Source: Propionigenium maris DSM 9537
GTDB taxonomy: Bacteria; Fusobacteriota; Fusobacteriia; Fusobacteriales; Fusobacteriaceae
DNA: 64,000 nt
Assembly: GCF_027925155.1 (NCBI RefSeq)
Contig: NZ_BSDY01000008.1
Location: 1 to 64,000, forward strand
Direction: 5' to 3'
Under the pieces are notes generated by a model. That model did no database searches. It was not told the DNA's origin and saw only the letters and a list, made by a program, of their open reading frames with translations. Position 1 is the stretch's first letter. The number at the start of each line of letters is the position of its first letter. The position numbers were made by a program, and so were the translations under genes. This document shows, in pieces, positions 34,974-42,305 of the stretch.

Positions 34974-35963
34974 ATGGCGATATTAGTATGCGGCGGTGCA
35001 GGATATATAGGAAGCCATGCAGTGGCAGAGCTTATAAGAAGAGGAGAGGAAGTAGTTGTTGTGGATAACCTTCAGAAGGGGCACATAGATGCAATCTGGG
35101 AGGGAGCTAAGATATGTCTGGGAGATCTCAGAGACAGGGAGTTTCTTCAGAGGGTATTCAGAGAAAATAAGATAGAGGGAGTAATCCACTTTGCAGCTGA
35201 TTCACTAGTTGGAGAGAGTATGGAGATCCCGCTGAAATACTATGAGAACAATGTATATGGTACTATGTGTCTGTTAGAGGCAATGAGGGAAAACAGTGTG
35301 GATAAGATAGTATTTTCCTCAACAGCAGCTACCTACGGGGAGCCTGAAAGTGTACCTATCAGGGAGACGGACAGGACTGAACCTACAAATGCCTACGGTG
35401 AGACAAAGCTTGCTGTGGAGAAGATGCTTAAGTGGGCAGATACAGCCTACGGAATCAAACACGTGGTGCTGAGATACTTCAATGTGGCGGGAGCCCATGA
35501 AAGCGGAATGATAGGAGAAGCCCATGATCCTGAGACACACCTGATCCCTATAATCCTTCAGGTGGCACTAAACAAGAGGGAGAAGATATTTATCTACGGA
35601 GATGACTACGATACAGAGGACGGAACATGTATCAGAGACTATATCCACGTGATGGATCTTGTGGATGCCCACATTCTGGCTCTCAAGAAGCTGAACAGGG
35701 AGAATGCCTCGGCAACCTATAACCTGGGTAACGGAGAGGGGTTCTCTGTTAAGGAGGTAATAGAAACAGCCAGAAGAGTGACTAACCACGAGATAAAGGC
35801 TGAGCTGGCTCCAAGAAGAGCAGGAGATCCTGCAAGACTAATAGCAAGCTCGGAGAAGGCTATGGCTGAGCTGGGATGGCAGCCAAAGTTCAATACATTG
35901 GATGAGATCATCGCTAGTGCATGGAAGTGGCATGTGAATAATCCACACGGCTACGAGGATTAG
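34974..35963 (+). CDS. galE: UDP-glucose 4-epimerase
   Basis: A 329-residue extended SDR enzyme. The NAD-binding glycine motif is GGAGYIGSH at residues 7-15, the catalytic Ser lies in VFSSTAATYG, and the Tyr-Lys pair in NAYGETKLAVEK. LRYFNVAGAH is typical of GalE. It interconverts UDP-glucose and UDP-galactose for exopolysaccharide, LPS and galactose use. GAGGGGGA precedes the start. Flanked on both sides by dispersed repeats, otherwise monocistronic. Confidence 0.94.
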   Translation: MAILVCGGAGYIGSHAVAELIRRGEEVVVVDNLQKGHIDAIWEGAKICLGDLRDREFLQRVFRENKIEGVIHFAADSLVGESMEIPLKYYENNVYGTMCLLEAMRENSVDKIVFSSTAATYGEPESVPIRETDRTEPTNAYGETKLAVEKMLKWADTAYGIKHVVLRYFNVAGAHESGMIGEAHDPETHLIPIILQVALNKREKIFIYGDDYDTEDGTCIRDYIHVMDLVDAHILALKKLNRENASATYNLGNGEGFSVKEVIETARRVTNHEIKAELAPRRAGDPARLIASSEKAMAELGWQPKFNTLDEIIASAWKWHVNNPHGYED

Positions 35964-35965
35964 TA

Positions 35966-36121
35966 GTTACTTTGCCTTGATGCAAAGTAACCAAAAATCA
36001 AGACCTAATTGAAAATATCTACTCCGTAATGGATAAAATTAGAAAAAATCGTAACTCGCTTTGCTCAGACAGACGAGTATTTTTCTAAATTTTATCTGCA
36101 TACTTCGTTTACGATATTTTC
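35966..36121 (-). repeat. Dispersed intergenic repeat, copy 8 (body type 3)
   Basis: Starts 2 nt after the galE stop. Terminal stem GTTACTTTGC (35966-35975) / GCAAAGTAAC (35982-35991). The long hairpin body has GAAAATATC (36011-36019) paired with GATATTTTC (36113-36121) and an apical part AACTCGCTTTGCTCAGACAG near-identical to copy 1. Confidence 0.87.
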
Positions 36122-36147
36122 AAATGGTCGAGAAAAGCATTTAAATT

Positions 36148-36184
36148 AAAGAGTCTGTAGTGCAAGTCTACGGGCTCTTTTTTA
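36148..36184 (+). terminator. Terminator between galE and ssrA
   Basis: AAAGAGTCTGTAG (36148-36160) pairs with CTACGGGCTCTTT (36168-36180), with a T-run. Confidence 0.8.
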
Positions 36185-36228
36185 TAATTTTTATTAAAGA
36201 AAACCTAAAAGTTTAGAAGAAGATAGCT

Positions 36229-36395
36229 GGCCAGAGGCAGTCGCTGAACTTCACTGTAGGAAGTATCTTTGTTGTGTTTAACTATCTTGGGCCCGTTCGG
36301 AGCCTTGAAAAGCAACGGAAACTATGGATTAGCAAATGAAGACAATTTGAACTTTGGGAACCTTTCTTTGCCCTGACCATAGGGAAGAGATGCCC
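36229..36395 (+). repeat. Dispersed intergenic repeat, copy 9 (degenerate type 1)
   Basis: Shares GGCAGTCGCTGAACTTCAC and TTGGGCCCGTTCGGAGCCT with copy 11 (60748-60912) and ends in a decayed module (GAACTTTGGGAACCTTTCTTT). It is the last dispersed repeat before the islands. Confidence 0.6.
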
Positions 36396-36475
36396 TTGGG
36401 GTATAAGAGAAAAGCACAAAAAAGGCTTATAGAAAGGATGAATAAAACGAATTATATTTAGGGAGGTCAATGACA

Positions 36476-36504
36476 TTGGCAAATGTCGGTGAATATGCTA
36501 TAAT
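36476..36504 (+). promoter_or_regulatory. ssrA promoter
   Basis: TTGGCA (36476-36481), a 17-bp spacer and TATAAT (36499-36504) with TG upstream; a strong promoter for a stable RNA. Confidence 0.8.
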
Positions 36505-36526
36505 ATAAGGAGAAAAAAGAATATGT

Positions 36527-36874
36527 GGGAGTGCTAAGGTTTCGACAGGGTTATCAGGTTATAGGTAGCAGGTCAGGTTGATCGCTGTGAGAGGTCATTC
36601 ATCTATTTAGATGGAAACGATAATTACGCATTAGCTGCTTAATTAAGTAGCTTGCTCCAGGTTTCCGAGGCCGTTTAGGAATCCTTAAGGAGTATAACTT
36701 ATTTACGGCTTACCTTGTGCACTGTCTCGATGTACGAGGGACATTTAAGAGACTGGCATTATCTAATCTTGTCTATGGGAGTAGATAGTGTGAGATTAAA
36801 TTGTAGACTAAGCTTGTAGAAGCTTATGGCGCTGGTAGTTCTGGACACGGGTTCGATTCCCGTCACTTCCACCA
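36527..36874 (+). ncRNA. ssrA: tmRNA
   Basis: A 348-nt transfer-messenger RNA. The tRNA-like acceptor GGGAGTG (36527-36533) pairs with CACTTCC (36864-36870) and is followed by ACCA. The T-arm is GGGTTCGATTCCC. The mRNA part encodes a tag ending NDNYALAA (stop TAA 36640-36642), preceded by GGA that could be the resume codon. tmRNA rescues stalled ribosomes and tags the product for proteolysis. Its 3' end is duplicated at 55495 and 58379, so it serves as an integration site while staying intact. Confidence 0.95.
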
Positions 36875-36889
36875 TGAAATCCACGACTG
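36863..36889 (+). other. Island attachment site, left copy (in ssrA 3' end)
   Basis: Core TCACTTCCACCA (36863-36874) is the tmRNA 3' end. It is followed by an island-type left end (TGAAATCCACGACTG at 36875-36889) that recurs after the internal copy at 55507. A small hairpin in the left end (ACTGCAA/TTGTAGT) is kept by paired changes in the second island (ACTGTAA/TTGCGGT). Confidence 0.8.
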
Positions 36890-36933
36890 CAAGTATTGTA
36901 GTTTTGAAACATAGAAAGAAATATAAATGAAAT

Positions 36934-36968
36934 AAAGGCAATTCCTTAGGGAGTTGTCTTTTTTTTAG
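36934..36968 (+). terminator. Terminator after ssrA (island left end)
   Basis: AAAGGCAATTCC and GGAGTTGTCTTT pair across TTAG, with a long T-run. Confidence 0.75.
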
Positions 36969-36987
36969 AAATAGGAGGAAGTAAGGG

Positions 36988-38139
36988 ATGTTAGATAAAT
37001 ATTTAGAACTTGAAAAAAGAAGACTAGAAGAAAACTCACTACTTAATGAGGACTACACATTTTTATATGAGCAAGATTATAGCGATTCTGAAGATTTAAT
37101 ATTACTTTTAAGTTCCTATCATTCTTGGTTTAATGAAGAATTAAGAGATTTTAACAATGGAGTAAATTATGGGTATTATCATGCAGAGAGGTCAAGAAGA
37201 ACTAGCGCTATGTTAAGGGAACTGCATAGATTCACTAACCAGCTAAGAACCGTAGTAAAGCTTTCTCCTAAGTATGCTTCCATAAAAAATCAATTAAATA
37301 GTTTATTAGGAAGATCGGGCACACATATTCCAGAGGGGTTTGAAAATATAGACATAGATGAAGTAGTTCCTATTTTTGAGTCAAAAGAAAATAAAGTGGT
37401 GGTACATAATAAGAAAATCGAGTTAGAATTTATTGATTCGGGGTCTTATGCAAAGGTATTTAAGTATTATGATGAGTACTATAATAAAGAATTTGTGGTT
37501 AAGAAAGCTAATGCTGATTTAACTTCAAAAGAGCTCGAAAGATTTAAAAGAGAGTTTGAGGTAATGAAAGAAATAAAATCTCCTTATGTTGTAGAAGTTT
37601 ATAGCTATAATGATGAAGAAAAAAGTTATATAATGGAATTGATGGATATTCCCCTGTGGGATTACTTACAGGAAGCAGGAGATTCTCTACCTTTAAAAGA
37701 TAGACTAAACTTAGTAGGACAAATATTAAGAGCTTTTCAACATTTAAGAGATAATGGGTATTTACACAGAGATATAAGTCCTAAAAATGTTTTATTAAGA
37801 GATTATAATGGTATGAAGGTAGTGAAAGTATCAGATTTTGGATTAGTGAAGCCTAAAGATAGTCAATTAACTTCTAAAGGTTCAAAGGTTAGAGGCTCTT
37901 TAAACGATCCAAAGCTAAATGTGACAGGCTTTCAAAACTATGATGAAAAACATGAAACATATGCATTAACTCAATTGATAGTGATAATACTTTCAGGAAA
38001 ATATCCTTTTCATACCTTAGAAGAAGGACCATTGAAAGACTTCTTAATTAAAGGGGTAAGTGATTATGAAAAAAGATTTCAAAATTTAGAAGAATTAAAA
38101 GCTGAATATTTGAAAGTAAAAAAAGAATTATGCGTTTAA
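36988..38139 (+). CDS. Serine/threonine protein kinase-like protein
   Basis: A 383-residue protein. Residues 1-140 are a charged helical domain I do not recognise. Residues about 147-380 form a eukaryotic-type kinase: glycine loop DSGSYAKVF, ATP lysine Lys172 in FVVKKA, catalytic loop HRDISPKNVLL (Asp262, Asn267), and DFG at 283-285. All key residues are present, so it should be active. It is the first cargo gene after ssrA, behind AGGAGG, about 260 nt upstream of the nuclease/SMC pair and separated from it by a terminator. No membrane segment or PASTA repeats, unlike cell-wall PknB kinases, which points to a soluble kinase of the kind found in defence loci. Confidence 0.83.
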   Translation: MLDKYLELEKRRLEENSLLNEDYTFLYEQDYSDSEDLILLLSSYHSWFNEELRDFNNGVNYGYYHAERSRRTSAMLRELHRFTNQLRTVVKLSPKYASIKNQLNSLLGRSGTHIPEGFENIDIDEVVPIFESKENKVVVHNKKIELEFIDSGSYAKVFKYYDEYYNKEFVVKKANADLTSKELERFKREFEVMKEIKSPYVVEVYSYNDEEKSYIMELMDIPLWDYLQEAGDSLPLKDRLNLVGQILRAFQHLRDNGYLHRDISPKNVLLRDYNGMKVVKVSDFGLVKPKDSQLTSKGSKVRGSLNDPKLNVTGFQNYDEKHETYALTQLIVIILSGKYPFHTLEEGPLKDFLIKGVSDYEKRFQNLEELKAEYLKVKKELCV

Positions 38140-38352
38140 AACTAATCTTTATTTAACTTAATATAAAACTTTAAATAATAGTTAATATAATTTGAACATT
38201 TAAGTTTTATTCCTTGACATAAGATTAAAAAAAAAGTTAGAATGTCAGCGAATGAAGGGTAATAGCTTTGAAAAAAGAATGAATTTTATTACTTTCAATA
38301 TAAAATATATTACTGCTAGAGCTGAAGTTGTAAGAAATAGATAATAAAAATT

Positions 38353-38375
38353 AAGAGGCTTGGCCTCTTATTTTT
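38353..38375 (+). terminator. Terminator after the kinase region
   Basis: AAGAGGC (38353-38359) / GCCTCTT (38363-38369) with TTG loop and ATTTTTAT, directly ahead of the nuclease gene. Confidence 0.7.
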
Positions 38376-38397
38376 ATATTTAAGCAAAGGAGGGGGT

Positions 38398-39402
38398 ATG
38401 CTAGATTTAATTCAAAGTATCTTTGAAATTGAAGATTCTGAAAAAGGCGGCGACCATGCATTGAATGGTTTTGAATTTCAACAGTCTACAGCAATTTATC
38501 TAATGTTTAAAAAAATAGAATTAAATAAAAAAGCAGAGTTAATTTATGAAAAATTAGAAGATTTTATAATTGTTGATACTGATGAAGTTTCATTATATCA
38601 AGCTAAAAGTTTAAGTAAAAACTTAACCCCAGGATTTTTATTAACAAAGAAAAAAGATAAACCATCAATAATAGATAAAATGTATAATAACTATTTAAAA
38701 GTGAGAAAAAAGTTAGAGAAAGAAAAAATAACGACTACTTTAATCATTTGTAGTAATTGTCAATTTGGACCTAGCTTAAAATTAAAAAGTAAAGAATATG
38801 ATGTTAAAAAAATAAATTTTGATGAATTTGATAACTCTGTAAAAGAGGGGATTTTAAAAAAATCTAATAATGATAGCTTTGAATGGGATAAGATGGAAGC
38901 TTTAAAGATAATTCCCAAACCACATCATGAAGAAGTTACAAGATCATCAATTGTAGATATAATTACTAAGCTAGAAGGTGAATGTAAAGTTAATTGTAAA
39001 GCATTATACGACACTTTATGTTCTGAGATAGTCAGGATTAGAAAATATAAAGAAACACTTTCTACAGAAAAAATAAAAAACAAGATAGTTAAATACTCTC
39101 ATAAAGAAGATAACTTGGAGTATGAAAATGTTATTTTTTATTTGAATGATATGGATCAAAAAAATATATGGATAAAGAAGCACTTTAATATATTAAGAAA
39201 TTTAGTGGAGATAAAAGGATCCGAGGAAAACGACCTATATTTAAAGCTAGTTAAATTTTTTAAAGGAAATAAGATTAAAACTTTAGATTGCTTTTTTGAT
39301 CAAATAAGATACGAAGAAGAATTTGAAGATATGTTTTCATTAAAGGATGAAGATGAAATAAAAGCTTTATTATTAATTGTTATAGGAAAGGAGGCAATTT
39401 AA
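38398..39402 (+). CDS. DUF4297/Cap4-like nuclease, possible LmuA of a Lamassu-type system
   Basis: A 334-residue protein. The first 80 residues show the pattern of Cap4/DUF4297 dsDNA endonucleases: GFEFQQSTAIYLMF, then an acidic stretch YEKLEDFIIVD, and a Gln-x-Lys strand SLYQAKS, which together give an E-D-QxK nuclease core. The remainder is helical and charged. The next gene, an SMC-like ATPase, starts on the last base of its stop. A nuclease effector joined to an SMC ATPase is the plan of Lamassu anti-phage systems (LmuA-LmuB). Assignment is by motif and context; AGGAGGGGG precedes the start. Confidence 0.62.
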   Translation: MLDLIQSIFEIEDSEKGGDHALNGFEFQQSTAIYLMFKKIELNKKAELIYEKLEDFIIVDTDEVSLYQAKSLSKNLTPGFLLTKKKDKPSIIDKMYNNYLKVRKKLEKEKITTTLIICSNCQFGPSLKLKSKEYDVKKINFDEFDNSVKEGILKKSNNDSFEWDKMEALKIIPKPHHEEVTRSSIVDIITKLEGECKVNCKALYDTLCSEIVRIRKYKETLSTEKIKNKIVKYSHKEDNLEYENVIFYLNDMDQKNIWIKKHFNILRNLVEIKGSEENDLYLKLVKFFKGNKIKTLDCFFDQIRYEEEFEDMFSLKDEDEIKALLLIVIGKEAI

Positions 39403-41075
39403 TGGATTTTATTATAAATAAATTTGTGATACTTTCGCCTGAAGAAATGAAAGCATTAACCTGTGAGTTTAAAGAGAAAATAAACTTGATTGTTGGGAAA
39501 AAAGATACAGGAAAAACGACATTATCACGTTCAATAATGTATACTTTAGGATGTGATGTTAAGAATTTTGATTTTAAAAAAAAGTTATCTAATAATATTT
39601 ATATTCTTGATTTTAAAATTGGTTCCGATAGTTTTATATTAATTAGAAAAAAATTGAAATCAGGAAAAGGTAAAAATTTCTTTAGGGTAATAAAAAACAA
39701 AAAAGAAGAGAATTATTTTTATGACACTAAGGATTTTAAAGAATATTTAAATGAAATTTTGAATATAAAATGCTTAGTTTTAGACAAGTATAAAAATATT
39801 ACCAAACTTTACCCTAACCATATATTTTTACCATTTTATATAGATCAAGATAGCAGTTGGCAAGATTATTTAAAATCAACGTTTGAAGGTATCAACTTCA
39901 TAGAAAAATATAAAAAAGTTATTTTAGAATATTTCACAGGGATACACTCAAATGAATTTTATGAGCTTGATGTAAAAAGAAAAAAATTAAAGAATGAGAG
40001 GTTACAATTAGAGGCTTTAATTACCAGTAAAGAAAAAATAAGAAGAAAGAATGAAGAAAAAGTAAAGATAATTGAAAGTATTGATTGGGAAGAATTTAAG
40101 GAACAATACTTGCATTATTTAGCACTACATCAAAGTATAATAGATGTAGAGCACGAACTAAAAAAAGAGCTGAATGAAAAAATATTTAAGAAGAATTCTT
40201 TACTAGGGATGAAGAAAAAAATAGAAAGTTCAATAGTTAATATTTTAGGTTCTAAACATAGTGAAGAGTGTCCTAACTGTAATCAGAAGATACATTTAGA
40301 TATGGATGAAAATTATAAGTTATACTTAACAGAGCAAAATTTAATAAAAGAAAAAGAGGTAATAGCTTTAGAAATTAGAAAAGTTGAAGAAGAAATATCT
40401 AAAGAAATGGCTAAAATGAAGGAAATAAGATTTAAAGATGTTTCAATGAAGGAAAAGCTAAACTCTGATTCTCAAAAGATTCAACTTAAAGAAAGAGCAG
40501 AAAGTTTTGCCTTTACAAATATAAACTTAGAGCTATCTAATGAAATTTTAGAATTAGAAAAAGATTTAGAGAAAACCGAAGAAGAACTAGAAATAGTAAT
40601 GGAAAACTTAAAAAAACTTGATAAAAATAATGTATCGGAAGAATATATCTCTTTAATGCAAAATTCTTTTGATAAATTAGGAATCATGTTTGAATTTAAT
40701 ACCAGGTATGATAGTAACTTAGAATCAGCAAAAATTTCATTATCAGGGACTTCTAAAGCTCAGGCATTTATAGCTCAATATTTAACAATTTATGAAATAT
40801 TTGTTAAAAGAGCAAGTTCTGCTATTTTACCTATGTTTATTGATACTTATTTAAAAGAAGATTCTAATGAGAACGAAATAGAGAAAACATCTAAATTTAT
40901 CTTTGATTCGTTAAAAGACAAGCATCAATCTTTTGTATATATATCTGATAATAGTCAAACTTTAGAGGCCATAAAAGATTTTAACTATAATCTAATTAAT
41001 TTAGAAGAAGAAAGAGAACTTTTAAATGAGGATTATGATGAAGTATACAGTAAATACTCTCATATAATAAGATAG
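39402..41075 (+). CDS. SMC-like ATPase with zinc hook, possible LmuB
   Basis: A 557-residue protein of the RecF/SMC/Rad50 kind. Walker A is GKKDTGKTT near residues 32-40. Long charged coiled coils flank a central CPNC (Cys290, Cys293) that resembles a zinc hook. The C-terminal head has an ABC signature-like LSGTSKAQ near residue 447, then a degenerate Walker B region ending FIDTYLKED. It is shorter than most SMC proteins. Translation is coupled to the upstream nuclease gene. A strong terminator follows. A Lamassu-like or other two-gene defence system is the best reading. Confidence 0.68.
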   Translation: MDFIINKFVILSPEEMKALTCEFKEKINLIVGKKDTGKTTLSRSIMYTLGCDVKNFDFKKKLSNNIYILDFKIGSDSFILIRKKLKSGKGKNFFRVIKNKKEENYFYDTKDFKEYLNEILNIKCLVLDKYKNITKLYPNHIFLPFYIDQDSSWQDYLKSTFEGINFIEKYKKVILEYFTGIHSNEFYELDVKRKKLKNERLQLEALITSKEKIRRKNEEKVKIIESIDWEEFKEQYLHYLALHQSIIDVEHELKKELNEKIFKKNSLLGMKKKIESSIVNILGSKHSEECPNCNQKIHLDMDENYKLYLTEQNLIKEKEVIALEIRKVEEEISKEMAKMKEIRFKDVSMKEKLNSDSQKIQLKERAESFAFTNINLELSNEILELEKDLEKTEEELEIVMENLKKLDKNNVSEEYISLMQNSFDKLGIMFEFNTRYDSNLESAKISLSGTSKAQAFIAQYLTIYEIFVKRASSAILPMFIDTYLKEDSNENEIEKTSKFIFDSLKDKHQSFVYISDNSQTLEAIKDFNYNLINLEEERELLNEDYDEVYSKYSHIIR

Positions 41076-41111
41076 AAAAAGCACATAGGATTGATTTCCT
41101 ATGTGCTTTTT
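41076..41111 (+). terminator. Terminator of the nuclease/SMC pair (cassette boundary repeat, left)
   Basis: A 15-bp perfect stem containing AAAGCACATAGG, with T-run. A near-identical stem occurs at 42271-42302. Confidence 0.93.
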
Positions 41112-41293
41112 CTATACTCTAATTTTTTCCAGTTAACTTTAGTTGAAACTTTATATTTTCTTCAATAACTGTTTAAGAATGACCAGTCTAGAGATGATGT
41201 TAATTAGGAGTTATTGACAAAAGTTACAAGAGAGAGTAATTAAATATTATGGTATACGTATGTTTACAAAAGAAAAAATAAGGGGGTGATAAA

Positions 41294-41452
41294 ATGTCCG
41301 GAAAAATAAAGCATACTCCAACAAATGAAGTACATGTATTAAGAGCTGATGGTAAAACAGGATGTGGGTGTGATCCTAGAAAAAATTCATCTCATTGGAT
41401 AAAAGTAGGATCTGGTTCAAAAGTTACTTGTGACAAGAATGGATGTAAGTAA
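41294..41452 (+). CDS. 52-residue cysteine-containing protein
   Basis: A short frame behind AGGGGGTGAT. The protein has four cysteines as C-x-C in TGCGCDPRK and two more in VTCDKNGCK, suggesting one metal site. A tryptophan lies between the pairs (SSHWIKVG). It opens a run of three tiny genes between two similar terminators. I do not recognise a family; the clean ribosome binding site, spacing to the next gene and cysteine pattern support it as real. Confidence 0.6.
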   Translation: MSGKIKHTPTNEVHVLRADGKTGCGCDPRKNSSHWIKVGSGSKVTCDKNGCK

Positions 41453-41466
41453 AGAAGGAGGTTTTT

Positions 41467-41640
41467 ATGGCTAAAAATGCACCTGTAGGAGATAATGCAA
41501 GGAAAGGAGCAGTAAAAAAAAGAAGCCAGGTATACAACCCTAAGACAGATAAGTGGATTAAAAGAGATAGTGAAACAGGTAAATTTATGGATAGTAAAAG
41601 TGATGGGACACCATTTAAAGGGGTTAGAAAAGAGAAATAG
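41467..41640 (+). CDS. 57-residue basic conserved-type small protein
   Basis: Starts behind AAGAAGGAGG, 14 nt after the previous gene. The protein begins MAKNAPVGDNARKGAVKKR and contains YNPKTDKWIKRD, ETGKFMDSK and ends TPFKGVRKEK. I recall very similar small proteins from unrelated bacteria, usually unannotated and in accessory regions, but know no function. It is highly basic (many Lys/Arg) with an unstructured look, which would suit nucleic-acid binding. Confidence 0.68.
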   Translation: MAKNAPVGDNARKGAVKKRSQVYNPKTDKWIKRDSETGKFMDSKSDGTPFKGVRKEK

Positions 41641-41755
41641 ATTATAGGCATTTTACCTGATAAGGTGCATATAGGTTTTAAAGAAGTTGAAGCCGAAGTG
41701 CACTTAAACGTTAGAAATGCATAGTCTATAAATAATTAAAAAAAAGGGGGCAATT

Positions 41756-42214
41756 ATGGGAAAACCAGATATTCCACAAATGAAAACCTGGCCTAGAAAT
41801 CTAAGTACAGGTCCAGGAGGAGGAATGTCCACTGGCCCGAGAGGCGGGATGTCCACCGGTCCATATGGCGGGATGTCCACGGGGCCATATGGTGGATTAT
41901 CCACCGGTCCGTATGGTGGGATGTCTACGGGACCATACGGCGGGCTATCTACTGGTCCGTATGGCGGATTGTCTACAGGACCATATGGCGGGTTATCCAC
42001 TGGTCCGTATGGCGGATTATCTACGGGACCATATGGAGGATTATCTACCGGTCCGGGGGGAGGAATGTCGACTTCATCAGTAAATGCATATAAAAGTAAT
42101 ATTCCACCATGGCCTTACTTCTTAAGAGAGGTAGAGAAAAGAGGTTTTAGTAGAGAAGCAGCAATAATTAGAAAACATCTACCAGATCACCTTTGGCCTG
42201 AAAATTTTTTTTAA
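41756..42214 (+). CDS. STGPYGG octapeptide-repeat protein
   Basis: A 152-residue protein. Residues 1-16 are a short N-terminal part. Residues 17-104 are eleven consecutive octapeptides of form STGPxGG(M/L), eight with Tyr at x. Residues 105-152 form a small C-terminal domain with IPPWPYFLREVEKRG and AAIIRKHLPDHLW. Codons in the repeats vary at synonymous positions while the peptide hardly changes, showing selection on the protein. I recall related STGPGGG-repeat proteins with the same C-terminal domain elsewhere, without known function. It follows the two tiny genes and ends near the second copy of the flanking terminator. Confidence 0.8.
   Translation: MGKPDIPQMKTWPRNLSTGPGGGMSTGPRGGMSTGPYGGMSTGPYGGLSTGPYGGMSTGPYGGLSTGPYGGLSTGPYGGLSTGPYGGLSTGPYGGLSTGPGGGMSTSSVNAYKSNIPPWPYFLREVEKRGFSREAAIIRKHLPDHLWPENFF
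41804..42067 (+). repeat. Coding tandem repeat, eleven 24-bp units
   Basis: Eleven in-frame 24-bp units encoding STGPxGGM/L. The units differ by silent changes (for example TCCACCGGTCCG, TCTACGGGACCA, TCCACTGGTCCG), so it is neither a recent slippage product nor a CRISPR array. Confidence 0.9.
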
Positions 42215-42270
42215 TAGCAAGAATTAAGAAAAAAGTAAATGCATGAGTTTCTAGTAAAATATAAAAATAG

Positions 42271-42302
42271 AAAGCACATAGGAAATTACCCCTATGTGCT
42301 TT
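42271..42302 (+). terminator. Bidirectional terminator (cassette boundary repeat, right)
   Basis: AAAGCACATAGG (42271-42282) / CCTATGTGCTTT (42291-42302), with T-run. Nearly identical to the stem at 41076-41111. It lies 4 nt from the end of the convergent KilAC gene and probably serves both sides. Confidence 0.92.
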
Positions 42303-42305
42303 TTT

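Noticed and set aside
36759..36941. 60-residue minus-strand ORF over the tmRNA end
   Set aside because: Antisense to ssrA; the VTGIEPVSRTTSA-like read is the usual artefact over tRNA-like ends.
41704..42000. 98-residue minus-strand ORF with PPYGPVD repeats
   Set aside because: It is the antisense read of the STGPYGG repeat. Silent changes track the plus-strand codons, and only the plus frame has a ribosome binding site.
41804..42067. Regular 24-bp repeats, a possible CRISPR array
   Set aside because: Units are contiguous without spacers, lie in frame and encode a strict octapeptide. No cas genes are nearby.
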